Source of the DNA: Proteobacteria bacterium UBA5122
GTDB lineage: Bacteria; Pseudomonadota; Gammaproteobacteria; Tenderiales; Tenderiaceae
Reading direction: 5' to 3'
Assembly (NCBI GenBank): GCA_002415485.1
Contig: DHYU01000023.1
Location: 1-32,345, forward strand
Length of the DNA stretch: 32,345 bases
The notes beneath the pieces are model-generated. The model searched no databases and was not told the DNA's origin. It saw only the letters and a list, made by a program, of their open reading frames with translations. Positions 23,391 through 31,953 of this stretch are shown here, one piece after another. Both the position numbers and the translations under genes were made by a program. Within the stretch, counting starts at the first letter, position 1; each line of letters opens with the position of its first letter.

Positions 23391-25349
23391 ATGCGCGCCA
23401 CCCGCCAACCCATGCCACGCCTGATCCTTGGCCTCTGTTTGACGGCCCCGATGCCGCCGGCGCTGGCATTTATCGATGTGACGCCGCCGGTCATCAGTCC
23501 GATCACCTCGCCTGCCGCTATTCAACAGCTGACCCCGGTCGTATCGATTGATATCGCGGCCGATAATCTGCTCGTCGACGGTGCCGGGGACCTCATCTCC
23601 ATTACAGAAGACAGTGTCGGTGTCAGTGCACAAGACTATTTTCCCACTGGTGTTGTTGGCTTGTTGAGCCCGGGCAGGCATACGATTGAGTGGAAGGCGA
23701 CCGATGCGGGCAGTAATGTCCATATCGTCAATCAGGTCGTCGATGTCCTGCCCACGGTCAACATTACGGTTGATCAGGTGATGGGCGAGGGGGGGAGTGC
23801 ACAGGTATGTGTATATTTGAACGGTACGGCACCGGCACCTTTGGTGCTGCCCTACACGATTGGCGGCACTGCAACCGCTGGCATTGATCATGATGCGGCC
23901 GCGGCCAGTTTTAACCTGGCTGCAGGTGATAGCCGCGCGTGTATCACAATCAATATTACTCCTGATTTGATTGGCGACGAGGGTGAGACGGTCGTTATTA
24001 ATATCACGCCTTTGCCTGCTGGTGTGATGGCAGGCAACAAACTCATTCACACGCTGACGACCACGGATGTCAATCTGGCCCCGGTGGCCATGCCGTCGAT
24101 CTCACAGAATGCCCAGCTGACGCGTACCGTTATCGCCAATAGCCAGTTGGTCACAATCAATGCCAATGCCAGCGATCCCAATGGTGATGTGATTACCTAC
24201 GATTGGAGTGGTACGGACAATACCTTGCTTGCCATTGCTACAGATAATGGTGGCAACATTACCTTTTCACCTGCCGGGCTTGCGCCTGGTTTTTATACGG
24301 TGCGCTTCACGACGAGTGACAGCACCAACAGCAGTCAGCATTCGATTCTGATGGCGGTGACCGATGCGCCGTTGTTATCCACCTTGGTAGATAGTGATGA
24401 TGACTCCATCAACGATAATGTGGAAGGCGTGGGGGATAGCGATAACGATGGTCTGGTGAATTATCTGGACGCCCTGAGTGTGCCCTACCAGCTGCAGGCC
24501 TGGCCCTTGACCCTGTTTGATGCCACTCCTAAAACGAGCAAAAGCTACAGTGCGTTGAATCTGACCTATCAATGGCGCATTGCTTCAACGCCTGCCAGCA
24601 ATCAAGTCATGTATACCCTGTTGGCGACGACGGGGCCGGGGTTGAATCTGTCGATCGGCCGCAATGCATTTATCGGCGGCTTGGGGCACGCACGCCTGCG
24701 GGTTGTGACCCTTGCGACCATGCTCAGCGTCAGCGCACCGGTCAACCGTACCCCGATCGATGGCCACATGGTTGATTTGGTCATCAGTGGTCTCAGTGCG
24801 CCCGGTCGGGTGGCGCGAGTCGTGATCCCACAGGCCGGGCCAGTGCCGCCAGCCGATGCCCCGGCGGAGCTGTATGTAATCGACAACAGCGGCAATTTTG
24901 CGCTCTTTGATGCGGCAGATACTGAAGAAGGGATTGTGACCACCGGCGGTGCCAATCTGATTGCCGGTGCCTATTGCCCCGACACCCATGCCGCGGCCTA
25001 TGGCGCGATCGGCAATAGCATCAGTTTTGGTGATCAGTGTTTGTTGATCGCGGTCAGGGATGGTGGCCCGAATGATCGCGATGGTGAGGCCAACGGTACG
25101 ATTCGCCTCACGGCGGGTATTTTTATCCCCGCGACCAATCCACAGACATCGACGCCGCCATTATCCCCACCGGCCGGGATCAAGGAGACCGTTGTGCCTG
25201 GCAACCGTACCGATGCGGGTGTCGGCAGTGGTGCGACCGGCAGTCTGGGCTGGTTTGGGCTGATGATGTTGGTGTTGGCCGTTTACCTGCGCCGGGGTCA
25301 GTGGAGTTTGATGCCGCCGAAACGCTGCGTCAGCCGCTTATCCAGGTAG
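23391..25349 (+). CDS. Secreted multi-domain protein with choice-of-anchor U region and GlyGly-CTERM-like tail
   Basis: A 652-residue exported protein of unknown role. After a signal peptide ending PALA there are Ig-like and Calx-beta-like segments (VNITVDQVMGEGGSAQVCV to DEGETVVINI, about 125-205). A cadherin/PKD-like stretch with SDPNGDVITYDW follows, then a thrombospondin-3-like calcium segment DSDDDSINDNVEGVGDSDND (about 335-355). The next region ends in DGGPNDRDGEANGTI, typical of choice-of-anchor U. The tail GATGSLGWFGLMMLVLAVYLRRG (about 614-636) has the Gly-rich, hydrophobic, Arg-pair form of rhombosortase (GlyGly-CTERM) signals. Sixteen further residues follow and overlap the convergent gene by 52 bases. 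Surface anchoring is inferred from these signals. Confidence 0.82.
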   Translation: MRATRQPMPRLILGLCLTAPMPPALAFIDVTPPVISPITSPAAIQQLTPVVSIDIAADNLLVDGAGDLISITEDSVGVSAQDYFPTGVVGLLSPGRHTIEWKATDAGSNVHIVNQVVDVLPTVNITVDQVMGEGGSAQVCVYLNGTAPAPLVLPYTIGGTATAGIDHDAAAASFNLAAGDSRACITINITPDLIGDEGETVVINITPLPAGVMAGNKLIHTLTTTDVNLAPVAMPSISQNAQLTRTVIANSQLVTINANASDPNGDVITYDWSGTDNTLLAIATDNGGNITFSPAGLAPGFYTVRFTTSDSTNSSQHSILMAVTDAPLLSTLVDSDDDSINDNVEGVGDSDNDGLVNYLDALSVPYQLQAWPLTLFDATPKTSKSYSALNLTYQWRIASTPASNQVMYTLLATTGPGLNLSIGRNAFIGGLGHARLRVVTLATMLSVSAPVNRTPIDGHMVDLVISGLSAPGRVARVVIPQAGPVPPADAPAELYVIDNSGNFALFDAADTEEGIVTTGGANLIAGAYCPDTHAAAYGAIGNSISFGDQCLLIAVRDGGPNDRDGEANGTIRLTAGIFIPATNPQTSTPPLSPPAGIKETVVPGNRTDAGVGSGATGSLGWFGLMMLVLAVYLRRGQWSLMPPKRCVSRLSR

Positions 25350-26056
25350 GCATAGCTGAGCCACGCCCCCAGGACCAGGCCGAGCACCAACACGCCGAGC
25401 AACACGGCCATCGGTGCGCCGGCATGCAAATCGGCACCTAGATCCTCATCCAGTCCCAGCTGATCACGAGTGATCAGATCCGATGCAGCCAGTTTCAAAC
25501 GCAGTTCTTCAATCTCGGCCTGCAGCGCGGCCAGTTGGCCGCGGGCAGAGTCTTCTTCCGCTGCGACCGCCGCAGCGTTTTCAGCCTGTGCCCCGGTGAG
25601 TGCCTTCAGTTTGGTCTGGGTCTGTTTGAGCTCGGCCTCCAATGCCTTGACCTGTTCGCGGGCCTTGTTCATCTCGGCCTTCATCCAGCGTGCATCTTTG
25701 CTGGCCTGGTCGGCATCAGTCGCGCTCTTGCTCAACGCGCTGAGCTCACTCTTGGCCTGTTTGAGCTGGGCCTGGAGTGCCTCCAGTTGTAGTGCTGCCG
25801 GTTGTTTGGTGGTCAGATTCGAGGCGCGGATCCAGCCCGTGATGCCTGTGCTGGTCTTGATCTGCGCCGCCTCGCCGCTGCGTTGCAAGACCTCGACCGG
25901 CGAACCGCTCATCAGGCGCTGGCTGGAGGTGCCCGTCAGCTCCTGAGACTCGAACACGCTGATGGTGATGGCGTCGGTGACGAACGCCGACTCGGCCGCG
26001 GCCGGGCCGGCCGCCATCGCCGACCACAGCGCCAATGCCAATATGCCGCGCCGCAT
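25298..26056 (-). CDS. SH3-domain, coiled-coil membrane protein (TIGR04211/YgiM-like)
   Basis: A 252-residue envelope protein. It has a signal peptide ending AAA-ES, a bacterial SH3-like domain (about 25-85, with RLMSGSPVEVLQ and GWIRASNL), and a long coiled coil of Lys/Glu/Ala heptads (about 95-195). One transmembrane helix (MAVLLGVLVLGLVLGAWLSYAYL) lies near the C-terminus, with a short basic tail. This order matches the TIGR04211 family that includes E. coli YgiM, of unclear envelope function. ATG 26056 is preferred; a GTG directly before it overlaps the prlC stop by one base. It follows prlC without a gap, so the pair is probably one operon. Its 3' end overlaps the convergent secreted-protein gene. 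Confidence 0.87.
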   Translation of the reverse strand: MRRGILALALWSAMAAGPAAAESAFVTDAITISVFESQELTGTSSQRLMSGSPVEVLQRSGEAAQIKTSTGITGWIRASNLTTKQPAALQLEALQAQLKQAKSELSALSKSATDADQASKDARWMKAEMNKAREQVKALEAELKQTQTKLKALTGAQAENAAAVAAEEDSARGQLAALQAEIEELRLKLAASDLITRDQLGLDEDLGADLHAGAPMAVLLGVLVLGLVLGAWLSYAYLDKRLTQRFGGIKLH

Positions 26057-26058
26057 CA

Positions 26059-28098
26059 CTAGGCCGCCAGACCGCTGTGGCGCAGCAGTGCGTCGATGGT
26101 CGGTTCACGGCCGCGGAATTCGACGAACATCTCCATCGGGTCGCGTGAGCCGCCCTGTTCCAGGATCGCGGTCAGGAAGCGCAGGCCGGTCTCGCGATCA
26201 AAGATGCCGTTCTCTTCGAACAGCGAGAAGGCATCGGCCGACAGGACCTCGGCCCACTTGTAGCTGTAATACCCGGCGGCGTAGCCCCCAGCGAAGATGT
26301 GCGAGAAGCTGTGCGGGAAGCGGTTGAACGACGGCGGCCGGATAACGGCCACCTGGTCGCGCACCTCTTCGAGGATCTCGTAGACGCGCGCGCCTTTGAC
26401 CGGGTCGTATTCCTTGTGCAGACGAAAATCGAAGATCGAGAATTCGAGCTGGCGCACCATCTGCATCGCCGATTGGAAGTTCTTGGCGGCGATCATCTTT
26501 TTATACAGATCTTCTGGCAGCGGTTTGCCGGTTTGATAATGGCCCGAGATCAGGTCCAGCGCCTCGCGCTCCCAGCACCAGTTCTCCATGAACTGGCTCG
26601 GCAGCTCGACCGCATCCCACGGCACGCCGCTGATGCCGGCGACGCTGTAGTAGTCGACCTGGGTCAGCATGTGGTGCAGGCCATGGCCGAATTCATGGAA
26701 CAGGGTCAGCACCTCGTCGTGCGTGAAGAGGGCGGGGTCCTTGCCGACCGGGCCGGAGAAGTTGCAGGTCAGGTAGGCGACCGGGATCTGGATGTCGTCC
26801 TCGGTCAGCATGCGCGAGATGCAGTCGTCCATCCATGCGCCGCCGCGTTTGTGCGGACGGGCGTACAGGTCGAGATAAAACTGGCCGCGCAGCTCGCCAC
26901 CGTGGTCGAAGATGTCGAAGAAGCGCACGTCTTTGTGCCAGGTGTCGACCTTCTTGCGCTCGCGGATCTCGATGCCGTAGAGGCGATGGACCACCGCGAA
27001 CATGCCGTTGACGACCTTGTGCTCCGGGAAGTAGGGCTTGAGCTGCTCCTGGTTGATCGCGTATTTGTGCAGCTGCAGTTTCTCCGAGTAGTAGGTGATG
27101 TCCCACGACTCCAGATTGTCGGCGCCATATTCGCGGCTGGCGAAGTCGCGCACCTCTTGCAGGTCCTTACCCGCCATCGGCAGCGAACGCTTGGCCAGAT
27201 CATTCAAAAACTCGAGCACCTGATCGGTCGAGGTCGCCATCTTGGTCGCCAGTGAACGCTCGGCGTAGTTGGCAAAGCCGAGCAGCTGCGCCAGCTCGTG
27301 GCGCAATTGCAGGATCTCGGCCATCACCGGCGTGTTGTCCCACTGGCCGGCGTGCGGGCCCTGGTCCGAGGCGCGGGTGGCGTAGGCGGTGTACAGCTCG
27401 CGGCGCAGCTCACGATCGTCGGCATAGGTCATCACCGGCAGATAAGACGGGAACTCGAGGTTGAAGGTCCAGCCTTCCTGGCCTTCGCGCTCGGCCACCT
27501 GCCGCGCCGCCGCCTTGGCCGAGTCTGGCAGACCGGCCAGACGCGCCTCGTCGGTGATGTTGATGTGCCAGGCATTGGTCGCATCGAGCAGGTTCTCGCC
27601 GAACTTGCTGGTCAGCGCCGACAGCTGCTGCATGATCTCGCCGTAGCGCGCCTGTTTATCGGCGGGCAGATCGATGCCCGACAGGCGAAAATCGCGCAGC
27701 GCGTTATCGATGATCTTTTTCTGCGCCTTGCTCAGCGCCTTGTATTCCGGGCCATTGGCGATGTGCTTAAACGCTGCGCACAGCTGTGGGTTCTGGCCCA
27801 TCTCGGTCGAGTATTCACTCAACTTGGGCAGACAGGCGTTGTAGGCGTTGCGCAGTTCCTCGGTATCGACCACCGAATTCATGTGCGACACCGGCGACCA
27901 GATGCGACTCAGGCGCTCCTCCAGCTCCTCCAGCGGCTGCACCAGGTTGTCCCAGGTGTAATCGTCGGTCGCCGCCAGCAGGTCCGCCGTCGCCTGACGG
28001 CACTCGGCCAGCACCTCATCAATCGCCGGCTCCACATGTTCGGGTTTGATTTGCGAGAAGGGCGGCAGGCCCGCCATGTCGAGTAGGGGGTTGGTCAT
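26059..28098 (-). CDS. prlC: Oligopeptidase A
   Basis: A cytoplasmic M3-family zinc metallopeptidase that degrades signal peptides and other short oligopeptides. The 679-residue length is normal (680 in E. coli). The zinc site HEFGH is at 468-472, inside LTLFHEFGHGLHHML. Other blocks such as NPLLDMAGLPPFSQIKPEHVEPAI at the start and VPWDAVELPSQFMENWCWE are diagnostic. The start codon ATG 28098 has AAGGATG upstream. It is divergent from apaH, with 119 bases between start codons, and is followed at once by the SH3-domain gene. Confidence 0.97.
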   Translation of the reverse strand: MTNPLLDMAGLPPFSQIKPEHVEPAIDEVLAECRQATADLLAATDDYTWDNLVQPLEELEERLSRIWSPVSHMNSVVDTEELRNAYNACLPKLSEYSTEMGQNPQLCAAFKHIANGPEYKALSKAQKKIIDNALRDFRLSGIDLPADKQARYGEIMQQLSALTSKFGENLLDATNAWHINITDEARLAGLPDSAKAAARQVAEREGQEGWTFNLEFPSYLPVMTYADDRELRRELYTAYATRASDQGPHAGQWDNTPVMAEILQLRHELAQLLGFANYAERSLATKMATSTDQVLEFLNDLAKRSLPMAGKDLQEVRDFASREYGADNLESWDITYYSEKLQLHKYAINQEQLKPYFPEHKVVNGMFAVVHRLYGIEIRERKKVDTWHKDVRFFDIFDHGGELRGQFYLDLYARPHKRGGAWMDDCISRMLTEDDIQIPVAYLTCNFSGPVGKDPALFTHDEVLTLFHEFGHGLHHMLTQVDYYSVAGISGVPWDAVELPSQFMENWCWEREALDLISGHYQTGKPLPEDLYKKMIAAKNFQSAMQMVRQLEFSIFDFRLHKEYDPVKGARVYEILEEVRDQVAVIRPPSFNRFPHSFSHIFAGGYAAGYYSYKWAEVLSADAFSLFEENGIFDRETGLRFLTAILEQGGSRDPMEMFVEFRGREPTIDALLRHSGLAA

Positions 28099-28217
28099 GG
28101 GCTACATCCTTATATCAAGATATGAATGGCCGAGACTTTACCATAGCGCACCGGCCAGTCGAACCACTGCTAACGCGTTACAATAGGCGCATTGATAAAA
28201 GAAATGACGGAATCGAC

Positions 28218-29045
28218 ATGGCGGTCTACGCAATCGGTGACATACAAGGCTGTTTTGATGAGTTGCAGCAACTGCTGGCGCAACTGAACTACGATCGGCA
28301 AAACGACCAGCTCTGGTTCTGTGGTGACCTGGTCAATCGCGGTCCCAAGTCGCTGGAGACGCTGCGCTTTGTCAAAGAGCTGGGCGAACGCGCGATCACC
28401 GTGCTCGGCAATCACGATCTGCACCTGCTGGCGGTGCTCGAAGGTCACGGCAAGTATCTGGCCAATGACACGCTCGACGACATCATCCACGCCCCCGACC
28501 GCGATGCGCTGATCGACTGGCTGCGCCAGCAGAAGGTCATGCACTACGATGCTGGGCTGGGCTATGCGATGGTCCATGCCGGGCTGCCGCCGCAGTGGGA
28601 TCTCGAACTCGCGCTGGCCTGCGCCGACGAGTTGCATGCCAAACTGCGCAGCGACGACTACCTCGACTTCATCCGCCAGATGTACGGTAACGAACCCGAC
28701 CGCTGGGACGATGCGCTGACCGGCATCGACCGCCTGCGCTTCATCACCAACTGTTTCTCGCGACTGCGCTTCTGCAAGGAAGACGGCAAGCTCAATCTGA
28801 AGGACAAGGGCGGTCCCGGCAGTCAGGGTAAAGGCATGCCGTGGTTTGCCGTGCCCGAGCGCCGCAGCCGCGACACCCGCATCATCTTCGGCCACTGGTC
28901 GACGCTGCCGACCGGCGTGCATGACAACTGCTACGCGCTGGACGGCGGCTGTCTGTGGGGCGGCAAGCTGGTCGCGATGCGGCTCGATACGCCGGAGCCA
29001 GAGTGGCATTACCTCAAGTGCGCGGGGGCGTGTGTGCCGGACTAA
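28218..29045 (+). CDS. apaH: Symmetrical bis(5'-nucleosyl)-tetraphosphatase
   Basis: Hydrolyses Ap4A to two ADP, and removes Np4A caps from RNA 5' ends. The 275-residue cytoplasmic metallophosphoesterase shows the ordered signature blocks: GDIQGC (metal ligands), GDLVNRGP, LGNHDLH, MVHAGLPPQWD and FGHWS. ATG 28218 gives the family start MAVYAIGDIQG; the longer frame upstream lies in the divergent promoter region. A TACAAT (-10-like) sequence lies about 38 bases before the start, with no convincing -35. It is convergent with the RES toxin gene, with a 60-base AT-rich spacer. Confidence 0.96.
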   Translation: MAVYAIGDIQGCFDELQQLLAQLNYDRQNDQLWFCGDLVNRGPKSLETLRFVKELGERAITVLGNHDLHLLAVLEGHGKYLANDTLDDIIHAPDRDALIDWLRQQKVMHYDAGLGYAMVHAGLPPQWDLELALACADELHAKLRSDDYLDFIRQMYGNEPDRWDDALTGIDRLRFITNCFSRLRFCKEDGKLNLKDKGGPGSQGKGMPWFAVPERRSRDTRIIFGHWSTLPTGVHDNCYALDGGCLWGGKLVAMRLDTPEPEWHYLKCAGACVPD

Positions 29046-29105
29046 AAGGCCTCGAAAAAAGAATAGGCGCCACTGTTTGTTTTTTATCTAATTTTAGAGC
29101 AATAC

Positions 29106-29819
29106 CTATTTTTGAGCCTCTAAGCCAGGCACGCCAATGGATCTCAGCTCCAACACATCACTGATTCTCTCTCCATCCCAATAATAAGCAAGATGTGCCG
29201 CTTGATGAACCTGACCCAATGCAGGTGGCCGAAATACCGCCGCGCACTGGCCTGCGGGATCGCGCACACTGTCATAGAGCAGCCCCCAGCTGCCCGCAGC
29301 GCGCAACTGGGCCGCTAGCTGTTGAGCTGGGCCATAATGCGCGGGGCTGGGGTCAAACCATTCAGGGTGAACCGATGTCATCCCCCGTAGATCATGATAC
29401 GTACGCTTATTGAGACGGCCGATGTATACCCGCATCACGAATGACGTTGGCGGGTCGTTGGACTCCTGCGCCAAACGCGCCACATGAAACACCGTTTCCG
29501 CGATGGCCGTCTGTTGCGAGTTGGCGGCGTAATAAACCCCGTATTCACCATTCGTGAAGCGGCTGCCTGCAGGATTTAGGTGGGTGAAGGCCGCCATTAT
29601 CGGGGTCGTGCCGGGGCCGGTAATTCTGTCTTCGTCAGACACCAGATGAATCTCGCCGACTTCGTCTCGCAAGCGGGGATTGGTGAGTGACTCAACGTAA
29701 AAGACCGCTTCAAGATCGGCCGGATCGGCCACGCCATCGAAGACCCCCATCGGCGGAAAGCGACTGCTAACGATGCGATAGGCCTTGCGCCATGACGCTT
29801 CCGTTTGGGGGATATTCAA
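29106..29819 (-). CDS. RES-domain toxin of a RES-Xre toxin-antitoxin pair
   Basis: RES-domain toxins of the MbcT/ParT type attack NAD+ by phosphorolysis or ADP-ribosyl transfer and arrest cells unless held by the antitoxin. The 237-residue protein shows the expected scattered R-E-S signature: YRIVSSRFPP at the start, GSRFTNGEYGVYYAANSQQTAIAETVFH in the middle and LLYDSVRDPAGQCAAVFRP near the end. The start appears to be TTG 29819, forming a TTGA overlap with the antitoxin stop; no ATG is available until residue 24. A weak start would suit a toxin made in smaller amounts than its antitoxin. There are no signs of truncation. Confidence 0.88.
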   Translation of the reverse strand: MNIPQTEASWRKAYRIVSSRFPPMGVFDGVADPADLEAVFYVESLTNPRLRDEVGEIHLVSDEDRITGPGTTPIMAAFTHLNPAGSRFTNGEYGVYYAANSQQTAIAETVFHVARLAQESNDPPTSFVMRVYIGRLNKRTYHDLRGMTSVHPEWFDPSPAHYGPAQQLAAQLRAAGSWGLLYDSVRDPAGQCAAVFRPPALGQVHQAAHLAYYWDGERISDVLELRSIGVPGLEAQK

Positions 29820-30205
29820 ATAACGCCCCGCCGCGCATCCAAATGCTGACGAATGACATACAGATCCGCCACCTGTCCGCCCAATAATCGCGCCAGCGGC
29901 GGCTGACCGCCAAACAGGGGGTTCTGATTCGGGCGTCGTAACCAGCCATCGGCGACGGCCTCATCGCTGTAAATCAGATGCAGGGCCTTGTAGATGCCCA
30001 GGATGTAGGAGATCCGTTCCAGCTTGTCGCCATCGATCTGGGCTTGATCCGGCTGTTTCTTCCAACGGAAGTAGGTGCTGCCAGGTGTTGCCAGCAGCGT
30101 CTGTCCCTCCTGGCCACTCAACTGCCAACGCTCCAGGATATTAAAAAACGTCCTTAGTGCGGCGGGGCCAATATTTGCCGGGATAGCTTGCGTTTGATGC
30201 TGCAT
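29816..30205 (-). CDS. MbcA/ParS/Xre-family antitoxin
   Basis: A 129-residue cognate antitoxin placed before the RES toxin. The N-terminal part (about 10-60) has the Xre-like helical DNA-binding region (FFNILERWQLSGQEGQTLLATPGSTYFRW). The C-terminal part is the DUF2384 toxin-binding region (NPLFGGQPPLARLLGG-QVADLYVIRQHLD). ATG 30205 has AGGGG nine bases upstream. Translation is coupled to the toxin by a four-base overlap. Two palindromes in its promoter are the likely binding sites for autoregulation by the antitoxin or the complex. Confidence 0.9.
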   Translation of the reverse strand: MQHQTQAIPANIGPAALRTFFNILERWQLSGQEGQTLLATPGSTYFRWKKQPDQAQIDGDKLERISYILGIYKALHLIYSDEAVADGWLRRPNQNPLFGGQPPLARLLGGQVADLYVIRQHLDARRGVI

Positions 30206-30224
30206 GATGCGCGTCCCCTTCGAA

Positions 30225-30265
30225 TCTCATATGAGAATTATCGTCCCATATGAGACAAGACTCAA
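30225..30265 (-). promoter_or_regulatory. Promoter and twin palindromic operators of the RES-Xre pair
   Basis: On the minus strand a -35 TTGAGT (30265-30260) and -10 GATAAT (30242-30237) are separated by exactly 17 bases. Palindrome TCTCATATGAGA (30225-30236) directly follows the -10 and covers the expected start site. A second copy, TCTCATATGGGA on the minus strand (30255-30244), fills the -35/-10 spacer and differs by one base. Their centres are 19 bases apart, about two helical turns. Binding there would block RNA polymerase. Confidence 0.8.
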
Positions 30266-30270
30266 GCGAC

Positions 30271-31797
30271 TTACGCTGTCGCCGCCGGAGCCGGTCTGCG
30301 ATCCAGGCGCCGAAACGCAATCGCCTCGCTGAGATGGCGCTGGGTGATCGACTCGCTGCCTTCGAGATCGGCAATGGTGCGGGCAACGCGCAGGATGCGG
30401 TGGCTGGCGCGGGCGGAGAGTCCGAGTCGGTCTATGGCTTGTTGCAATAGCTGCTGGCTGGCGGCGTCGATGTGGCAGTGTTGTTCGATGTCGACGCTGT
30501 TGAGCTGGTGGTTGGCCTTGCCCTGGCGGGTCAGCTGGATGTCGCGCGCCAGCTCGACGCGCTGGCGGATGGTCGCGCTGCTGTCGCAGTCGTCGCGGCG
30601 TTCGCCGTAGAGCATGTCTTTGGGCAGTGGCGGCACTTCGATGTGCATGTCGATGCGGTCGAGGATCGGGCCGGAGATCTTGCTGCGGTAGCGCTGGATC
30701 TGATCCGGCGTGCAACGACAGCGGCCGCCCGCATCGCCCTGATAACCGCACGGGCAGGGGTTCATTGCTGCAATCATTTGAAAGCGGGCTGGGAATTCGG
30801 CCTGCCGTGCCGCGCGCGAGATGGTGACGCGGCCCGATTCCAGCGGCTCGCGCAGCACCTCCAGCACCTTGCGGTCAAACTCCGGCAGCTCATCGAGAAA
30901 CATCACGCCGTTGTGCGCCAGCGAGATCTCGCCCGGCCGCGGATTGCTGCCGCCACCGACCAGGGCCACCGCCGAGGCGGTGTGGTGTGGTGCGCGAAAG
31001 GGGCGCACGCGCCACAGGCTGGGGTCAAAGCCACTCTGGCTGATCGATTGCACGGCGGCGCTCTCGACGGCCTCGTCGTCACTCATGGTCGGCAGGATGC
31101 CAGGCAGGCGGCTGGCGAGCATAGTCTTGCCGGTGCCCGGCGGTCCCATCATCAACAGTGAGTGACCGCCGGCGGCGGCGATCTCCAGTGCGCGTTTGGC
31201 GTGATGCTGGCCGCGCACTTCGTTCATGTCCGGCACACAGAGTGGGGGCAGTTGGTCTTCGGCGGACTCCTGCGGATGGATCTTTTCCAGGTTGTTGAGG
31301 TGGGCGCAGACCTCCAGCAGATGGCGGGCGGGCAGGATGACGGCCTCACGTGCCAGTGCCGCCTCGGCGCTGTTCTCCAGTGGCACAAACAGGCCACGGC
31401 TCAGGCGCGCACTTTGATGCGCCACCGGCAGTACGCCACGGATCGGTCTCAATTCGCCACTGAGCGCCAACTCGCCGACAAATTCGTACAAATGCAGCAA
31501 ATCGGTCGGGATCTGGCCGGAGGCCGCCAGGATGCCGAGTGCGATCGGCAGGTCGAAACGGCCGCCGTCTTTAGGCAGGTCGGCAGGGGCGAGGTTGATG
31601 GTGATGCGCCGTGCAGGGAATTCAAACTGGCTCTGCAGCAAGGCGCCGCGTACGCGGTCCTTGCTCTCTTTGACCGCCGCCTCCGGCAGGCCGACGATCG
31701 AAAGGCCCGGCAGACCGTTGGCCAAATGGACTTCCACCGTGACCTGTGGCGCGTCCACGCCACAGCCGGCGCGGCTGTAAACAGTTGCGAGTGACAT
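30271..31797 (-). CDS. comM: ComM/YifB Mg-chelatase-like AAA+ ATPase
   Basis: Hexameric helicase-like ATPase that drives branch migration during natural transformation and is widely kept even where competence is unknown. The 508-residue protein has an N-terminal Lon-like domain (about 1-170), then AAA+ Walker A GPPGTGKT (218-225), Walker B region GVMFLDELPEF, and a cysteine cluster CPCGYQGDAGGRCRC that probably binds zinc. ATG 31797 has CAGGGAAG upstream and gives the standard MSLATVYSRA start. Its stop is only five bases from the -35 of the toxin-antitoxin promoter, and I see no terminator between, so read-through into that pair is possible. It is divergent from glyQ. Confidence 0.96.
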   Translation of the reverse strand: MSLATVYSRAGCGVDAPQVTVEVHLANGLPGLSIVGLPEAAVKESKDRVRGALLQSQFEFPARRITINLAPADLPKDGGRFDLPIALGILAASGQIPTDLLHLYEFVGELALSGELRPIRGVLPVAHQSARLSRGLFVPLENSAEAALAREAVILPARHLLEVCAHLNNLEKIHPQESAEDQLPPLCVPDMNEVRGQHHAKRALEIAAAGGHSLLMMGPPGTGKTMLASRLPGILPTMSDDEAVESAAVQSISQSGFDPSLWRVRPFRAPHHTASAVALVGGGSNPRPGEISLAHNGVMFLDELPEFDRKVLEVLREPLESGRVTISRAARQAEFPARFQMIAAMNPCPCGYQGDAGGRCRCTPDQIQRYRSKISGPILDRIDMHIEVPPLPKDMLYGERRDDCDSSATIRQRVELARDIQLTRQGKANHQLNSVDIEQHCHIDAASQQLLQQAIDRLGLSARASHRILRVARTIADLEGSESITQRHLSEAIAFRRLDRRPAPAATA

Positions 31798-31914
31798 GGC
31801 TTCCCTGCCTTTATCAATCTGAATGGACCCATTATTCAGCACCTGCGTCGATTAATGCAACGTGACTGAATGGCTGGGGGTGCTAACGCGCTACATTCTT
31901 CACCTTACACCCGT

Positions 31915-31920
31915 TATACT
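31915..31920 (+). promoter_or_regulatory. Likely -10 element of the glyQ promoter
   Basis: TATACT lies 33 bases before the glyQ start codon and matches the sigma-70 -10 consensus in five of six positions. No good -35 is visible at 16-18 bases upstream (TACATT at 31892 is the nearest), so this is a moderate call. Confidence 0.4.
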
Positions 31921-31953
31921 TGCGCCCTTTCGTTTCAACAGAATTAGAGCGAT

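Noticed and set aside
26299..27255. Long open frames antisense to prlC, and similar ones antisense to lysA (5121-5885), glnA (12297-12932) and ubiD (21802-22953).
   Set aside because: They are mirror frames of GC-rich genes with clear homology on the other strand; their translations show no recognisable domains and no ribosome-binding sites.
29046..29105. AT-rich spacer between convergent apaH and the RES gene with a possible long imperfect inverted repeat (GGCCTC...AATAGG / CCTATTTTTGAGCC).
   Set aside because: The pairing has bulges and no compact GC stem; termination is plausible here but not supportable from sequence alone.
28168..31895. Near-repeat TGCTAACGCGTTACA (28168-28182) and TGCTAACGCGCTACA (31881-31895), before apaH and glyQ.
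   Set aside because: A 15-base match with one mismatch is expected many times by chance among all pairs in a window this size, and its position relative to the start codons differs.
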